Both the position numbers and the translations under genes were made by a program. A DNA stretch of 25,335 nucleotides, taken from NCBI GenBank assembly GCA_963609725.1, contig CAVDLI010000015.1, positions 1 through 25,335 on the forward strand, in the 5' to 3' direction. Source of the stretch: UBA9732 sp963609725. Lineage in GTDB: Bacteria; Spirochaetota; Spirochaetia; Sphaerochaetales; Sphaerochaetaceae. This document shows, one piece after another, positions 22,001-25,335 of the stretch. Position 1 is the stretch's first letter; each line of letters begins with the position of its first letter. A model generated the notes under the pieces. The model was not told the DNA's origin, searched no databases, and saw nothing but the letters and a program-made list of their open reading frames with translations.

Positions 22001-23326
22001 TTAGAAGAATGTCAGTAGCACAAATGCTAAAGTTATAATCAAAATCCCAATAATTTGTAATGTTAAATAAAGTTTTGGGTGGAAAGTGTGACCTGTGATG
22101 AGCTCTGCAAAACTTAAAATAATCAATCCTCCATCTAAAGCTGGAATTGGCAAGAGATTAGCAACACACAGAGAGATACTAACACTTGCAAGAAGGAAAA
22201 GAACTATTCTCATGCCAGTATTAAAACCCGCTGCAAAGCCTTTTGTTGTCAGCATTCCCATACTTTGAGATGCTGCAAATGTTCCGCCCAAAGTGTCGTG
22301 AGCTTCAGATTTTCCACGAATTACATTTATAAGTGCAATAAGTGATTGCTTGAAGTTTTGAAAACATTCAAAAAGTGAAACTTTCATAGCACTAAAAAAG
22401 TTCATACCACTAATGGATTTTGTTTGTTGCATGAGCGTGAAATTGAGTGTTGAAGTAGGGTTGTCAAATGAAATTTCAAGTTCTTGTCCTTTTCTTGAAA
22501 CAACAAAAGTAAGATAAGTGGAATTACTAGATTCTACTAATAAGTCAAACATATTTGTGACTGTTCTATTGTTGACTTTAAGTATTTTATCACCAGATTT
22601 TAATCCAGCCTTTTTTTCTGGAGTGTCTAGATTAACATGACCCACAATAGTTTCCTTAAATGGCAAAATTCCAAACAAGTTGTCTATTGGATCAAGATTA
22701 AAAATGCCCCTTTGTGTTTGAACTTCAATTGAAGTAGCATCTTTTTTTGATGAGAGTATTTTCTCTAATTCTTCGTATGATTGAACATCCTCTCCATCAA
22801 TTGCAGTTATGATGTCTCCTGTTTTAAGGCCTGATTCTTCTGCTGCACAGTGAGATATTTCATATAAAGAAGGATAATCAGAAGCAACAACAATTTTTGC
22901 AGGCGAATAAGGCACTAGAGTGTTCATTGTAAGTAGTAGAGTGTAACAAATGAATGCAAACAATATATTAAAAAGAGGGCCTGCAATATAAACTATTATT
23001 CTTTTCCAAGCACTAACAGCCCATATTGAGCCTTCTTCACATGTTTCTATATGTTTCTTTTTTTGTGCAATTGCATTTTTCAAATCATCTTGACCACGCA
23101 TTTTGCACATGCCACCAAAAGGAATTACAGCAATTCTGTATTCTGTTTCTCCTTTATTCCATTTTATAAAAGCTGGGCCAAAACCAAATTGCAATGTTTG
23201 TACAGATATTCCACAAATTCTTGCAACTAAAAAATGTCCAAGTTCATGGATTATGACCATTACGCTTATACCAAGCAGCCCTATTAAAATTGAGATTATC
23301 CATGACCAAGTAAGCGTAAATGTCAT
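22001..23326 (-). CDS. rseP: Site-2 zinc metalloprotease RseP
   Basis: A 441-residue inner-membrane protease that cuts within membrane segments of anti-sigma factors or signal peptides. HELGH (27-31) binds zinc in the first helix; LDGG (397-400) within NLLPIPALDGG is the second active-site motif. Two PDZ-like stretches lie between (about 160-215 and 225-285), as in RseP proper, plus further membrane helices near the end. The start overlaps the dxr stop as ATGA, with AAAGGAA upstream, so translation is coupled. Last gene of the cdsA-dxr-rseP operon. Confidence 0.94.
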   Translation of the reverse strand: MTFTLTWSWIISILIGLLGISVMVIIHELGHFLVARICGISVQTLQFGFGPAFIKWNKGETEYRIAVIPFGGMCKMRGQDDLKNAIAQKKKHIETCEEGSIWAVSAWKRIIVYIAGPLFNILFAFICYTLLLTMNTLVPYSPAKIVVASDYPSLYEISHCAAEESGLKTGDIITAIDGEDVQSYEELEKILSSKKDATSIEVQTQRGIFNLDPIDNLFGILPFKETIVGHVNLDTPEKKAGLKSGDKILKVNNRTVTNMFDLLVESSNSTYLTFVVSRKGQELEISFDNPTSTLNFTLMQQTKSISGMNFFSAMKVSLFECFQNFKQSLIALINVIRGKSEAHDTLGGTFAASQSMGMLTTKGFAAGFNTGMRIVLFLLASVSISLCVANLLPIPALDGGLIILSFAELITGHTFHPKLYLTLQIIGILIITLAFVLLTFF

Positions 23327-24477
23327 GACTTGAATTTTCCTTTATCTATAATGATTTTTGCTTTTTCAAATGCAAGTTCTTGTGTTTTGACAATCTCATT
23401 ATAATTTTGCGGTCTACAAGTCCAGTCGTAATCAAGAACTGCTCTTACTACATCTCTTATAGAAGTGTAACAAATCTTACCATTTACAAATGCTTGGACT
23501 GCAATTTCATTTGCTGCATTGTAAGCAATAGGGTATGAATCTTCTTTTGCTATGCATTCAAAAGCATCTTTAACAAAAGGAAATCTATTTTCATCAAGTT
23601 TGCTAAAACTCAAATCAAGAGAAGTAAAATCTAAAGGACTTCCCATCATTTTAATTTTTTTTGAAGGCATTGAAGTTGTAAGTGCTCTCATAATTGGGAA
23701 AATCATGTCAGGAGGAGACATTTGTGCATATACTTGGCCATTTGCTGTTCTTATCATTGAGTGGACTATACTCTGTGGGTGAATTATCACTTCTATATCT
23801 CTAGCACTAAAACCAAAAAGATAATGAGCTTCTATTACTTCTAAGCCTTTATTTGCAAGAGTAGAAGAGTCTATAGATATTTTGGGACCCATATTCCATG
23901 TTGGGTGCTTTATTGCCTCTTGTGGAGTAATGTCTTTTAATTCTTCTAATTTTTTGTTTCTAAAAGGTCCCCCACTTGCTGTGATAATTATTTTAGAAAC
24001 ATTCTCTTTTTTATGTGTTTGTAAAAGTTCATCTATTGCAGAATGTTCACTGTCTACTGGAATTATTTTTGTCCCTTTTTCTTGGGCATATTGAAAAAGA
24101 ATGTGACCACCTAAAACAACAGACTCTTTATTTGCAAGTGCAAGGTGCTTACAACAACCTATTGCGTCAAATGATGCTTTAAGACCCGCAGAACCCGCAA
24201 TACCATTTAAGACTGTATGTGGTAAAAGAGAGGATAGCATTTCAGAGAGAGTTGTCCAAATTTTTATTCTTGTTTGTGTTTGGACTTGCGTACAACATTC
24301 TTTGCTTGTGATGCAAAGGTTTGGAATGTTGTTTCTTTTGCATATTTCAAGTGCTTCATTTATTTTGCTGTGGCAAGATGCTCCAATTATGCGAATTGAG
24401 TCTTCAAATAGTTTGCAACCTCTAAGAGCTGTTGTTCCAATACTACCGGTTAGCCCCAAAATTACAATGTTTCTCAT
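23323..24477 (-). CDS. dxr: 1-deoxy-D-xylulose 5-phosphate reductoisomerase
   Basis: A 384-residue enzyme of the MEP isoprenoid pathway that converts DXP to MEP with NADPH and a divalent metal. The NADPH motif GLTGSIGTT is at 8-16; the substrate/metal region includes SEHSA, ASGGPFRN, EAHYLFGF and HPQSIVHSM. Length is standard. The ribosome site is weak (AAGGT, about 13 bases before the ATG). It follows cdsA by 32 bases and overlaps rseP by four. Confidence 0.95.
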   Translation of the reverse strand: MRNIVILGLTGSIGTTALRGCKLFEDSIRIIGASCHSKINEALEICKRNNIPNLCITSKECCTQVQTQTRIKIWTTLSEMLSSLLPHTVLNGIAGSAGLKASFDAIGCCKHLALANKESVVLGGHILFQYAQEKGTKIIPVDSEHSAIDELLQTHKKENVSKIIITASGGPFRNKKLEELKDITPQEAIKHPTWNMGPKISIDSSTLANKGLEVIEAHYLFGFSARDIEVIIHPQSIVHSMIRTANGQVYAQMSPPDMIFPIMRALTTSMPSKKIKMMGSPLDFTSLDLSFSKLDENRFPFVKDAFECIAKEDSYPIAYNAANEIAVQAFVNGKICYTSIRDVVRAVLDYDWTCRPQNYNEIVKTQELAFEKAKIIIDKGKFKS

Positions 24478-24509
24478 TATTTATAAGTTACCTTTTTTAT
24501 AGACTTATA

Positions 24510-25335
24510 CTATAGACTTATACTAAAAATAATAAAGAAGATAGGTGCTCCTGAAATAAGTGAGTCTATTGAATCTAGTGCACCACCTCTTCCTGGAATG
24601 ACGTGGCCTGAGTCTTTAACGCCTGCTGAACGTTTGAAAACACTTTCAATCAAATCCCCAATATTGGCACTTATACTCATAGCTGCACCCAAAATGATTT
24701 GCTTAACAATACTAAATGATGGTAAATGGTTTTCAAAAATTGCAAATAAAGCAATGGAAATTCCAATAGTTGAAAGAAAACCTCCTATAAACCCTGCCAA
24801 ACTCTTTTTGGGACTTGCTTTCAATATTCCGTTGTTACCTCTTCCAAACAACATTCCAAATATGTAAGCAAAAATGTCATTTGAGAAAACTAATATGATA
24901 AACGTAACTATTGTGTAAGCTGTAACTCCATTTAATGAAAGTATTCTAATTAAGAATGTAATGAAATAACTTGGATAAATTACAAGCAGACAAGATTTTG
25001 AAGCTCGTTCAATTGAGTTTCTAAAATCATCTTTTTCACCTTTGATTATTTCAAGTGCAAAAGCTGTAAGTAGCATAATCATGAAGAGCAAATCCATAAT
25101 CTCTTCTGGCCAGTTGTAAAGTCCTTGCAAATACTGTAAAAGAGGAAGAGTTGGTGCAATTATTGCAAGAAGTTCAATCTTTCCATTAAAAAGTAGCTTG
25201 CTCATTTCAACTGAGCCCAAAAAAGCAAAGACTATTGCTACTATGCTGAAAAATATGAAGTTATAATCCTGAAAAAGAAAAATTCCTCCTACAACAGCAG
25301 GGATACCTATCACGCATGTTAGTATTCTAAGTTTT
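24510..25335 (-). CDS. cdsA: Phosphatidate cytidylyltransferase CdsA, 5' end outside the window
   Basis: The frame stays open from the stop at 24510 to the right edge (25335). The GTG at 25313 is not the real start, because codons before it read KLRILTCV, which continue the usual N-terminus of this family. The enzyme makes CDP-diacylglycerol from phosphatidic acid and CTP in the inner membrane. At least seven hydrophobic segments and the C-terminal signature SVFKRSAGVKDSGHVIPG are visible. The next part reads RGGALDSIDS where E. coli has HGGILDRIDS, a variant at two usually conserved positions. Operon with dxr and rseP; uppS commonly precedes it in other bacteria and may lie beyond the edge. 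Confidence 0.92.
   Translation of the reverse strand, partial: KLRILTCVIGIPAVVGGIFLFQDYNFIFFSIVAIVFAFLGSVEMSKLLFNGKIELLAIIAPTLPLLQYLQGLYNWPEEIMDLLFMIMLLTAFALEIIKGEKDDFRNSIERASKSCLLVIYPSYFITFLIRILSLNGVTAYTIVTFIILVFSNDIFAYIFGMLFGRGNNGILKASPKKSLAGFIGGFLSTIGISIALFAIFENHLPSFSIVKQIILGAAMSISANIGDLIESVFKRSAGVKDSGHVIPGRGGALDSIDSLISGAPIFFIIFSISL

Overview
This AT-rich window reads as a piece of a spirochaete chromosome, most likely a Treponema relative. The basis is gene content and order: an EF-G2 (ribosome-recycling type) next to an EFG-II paralogue, a cdsA-dxr-rseP run, an rpsF-ssb-rpsR-(DUF2232)-rplI-dnaB cluster, a tiny AURKAIP1/COX24-type ribosomal protein gene, and a trimeric [FeFe]-hydrogenase of the kind used by fermentative anaerobes. 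The species cannot be named from sequence alone.

Layout. 1-6917 is all minus strand: the start of an Rpn/PD-(D/E)XK nuclease-family gene at the edge, an EFG-II GTPase, EF-G2, and a His-rich Zn/Cd-type P1B ATPase with its own strong promoter and a palindrome at the predicted transcription start. 7131-8711 is an insertion-like unit: one plus-strand AAA/DUF4143 ATPase gene between two 60-bp direct repeats that differ at one base. 8744-13833 (minus) is hydC-hydB-hydA, an NADH/ferredoxin-linked [FeFe]-hydrogenase with a good promoter and an unusual TAGACC/GGTCTA array upstream, followed by an exported helical-repeat protein. 14202-14291 is a 29-residue ribosomal protein gene with its own promoter and terminator. 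14545-19053 (plus) is rpsF, ssb, rpsR, a DUF2232 membrane protein, rplI and dnaB. 19313-21932 (plus) is a TetR regulator and an oleate hydratase; both carry a TGATAA-N5-TTATCA palindrome upstream, which suggests a local fatty-acid-responsive circuit. 21941-21990 is a bidirectional terminator. 22001-25335 (minus) is rseP, dxr and a cdsA cut by the window edge, a lipid and isoprenoid/envelope operon.

How the parts relate. Translation and replication housekeeping (two EF-G paralogues, bS6, bS18, bL9, bS22-like, SSB, DnaB) is interleaved with accessory metabolism (hydrogen, unsaturated fatty acid hydration, metal efflux). A dispersed palindromic element with arms like GAGGTTYTTGCAAA / TTTGCAAAAACCTC recurs between genes across the window, and some copies probably act as terminators. 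The points most worth checking are the shared TetR/ohyA operator, the four-site array upstream of hydC, the dispersed palindrome family and its direct-repeat pair around the ATPase gene, and the metal-ATPase promoter/operator.
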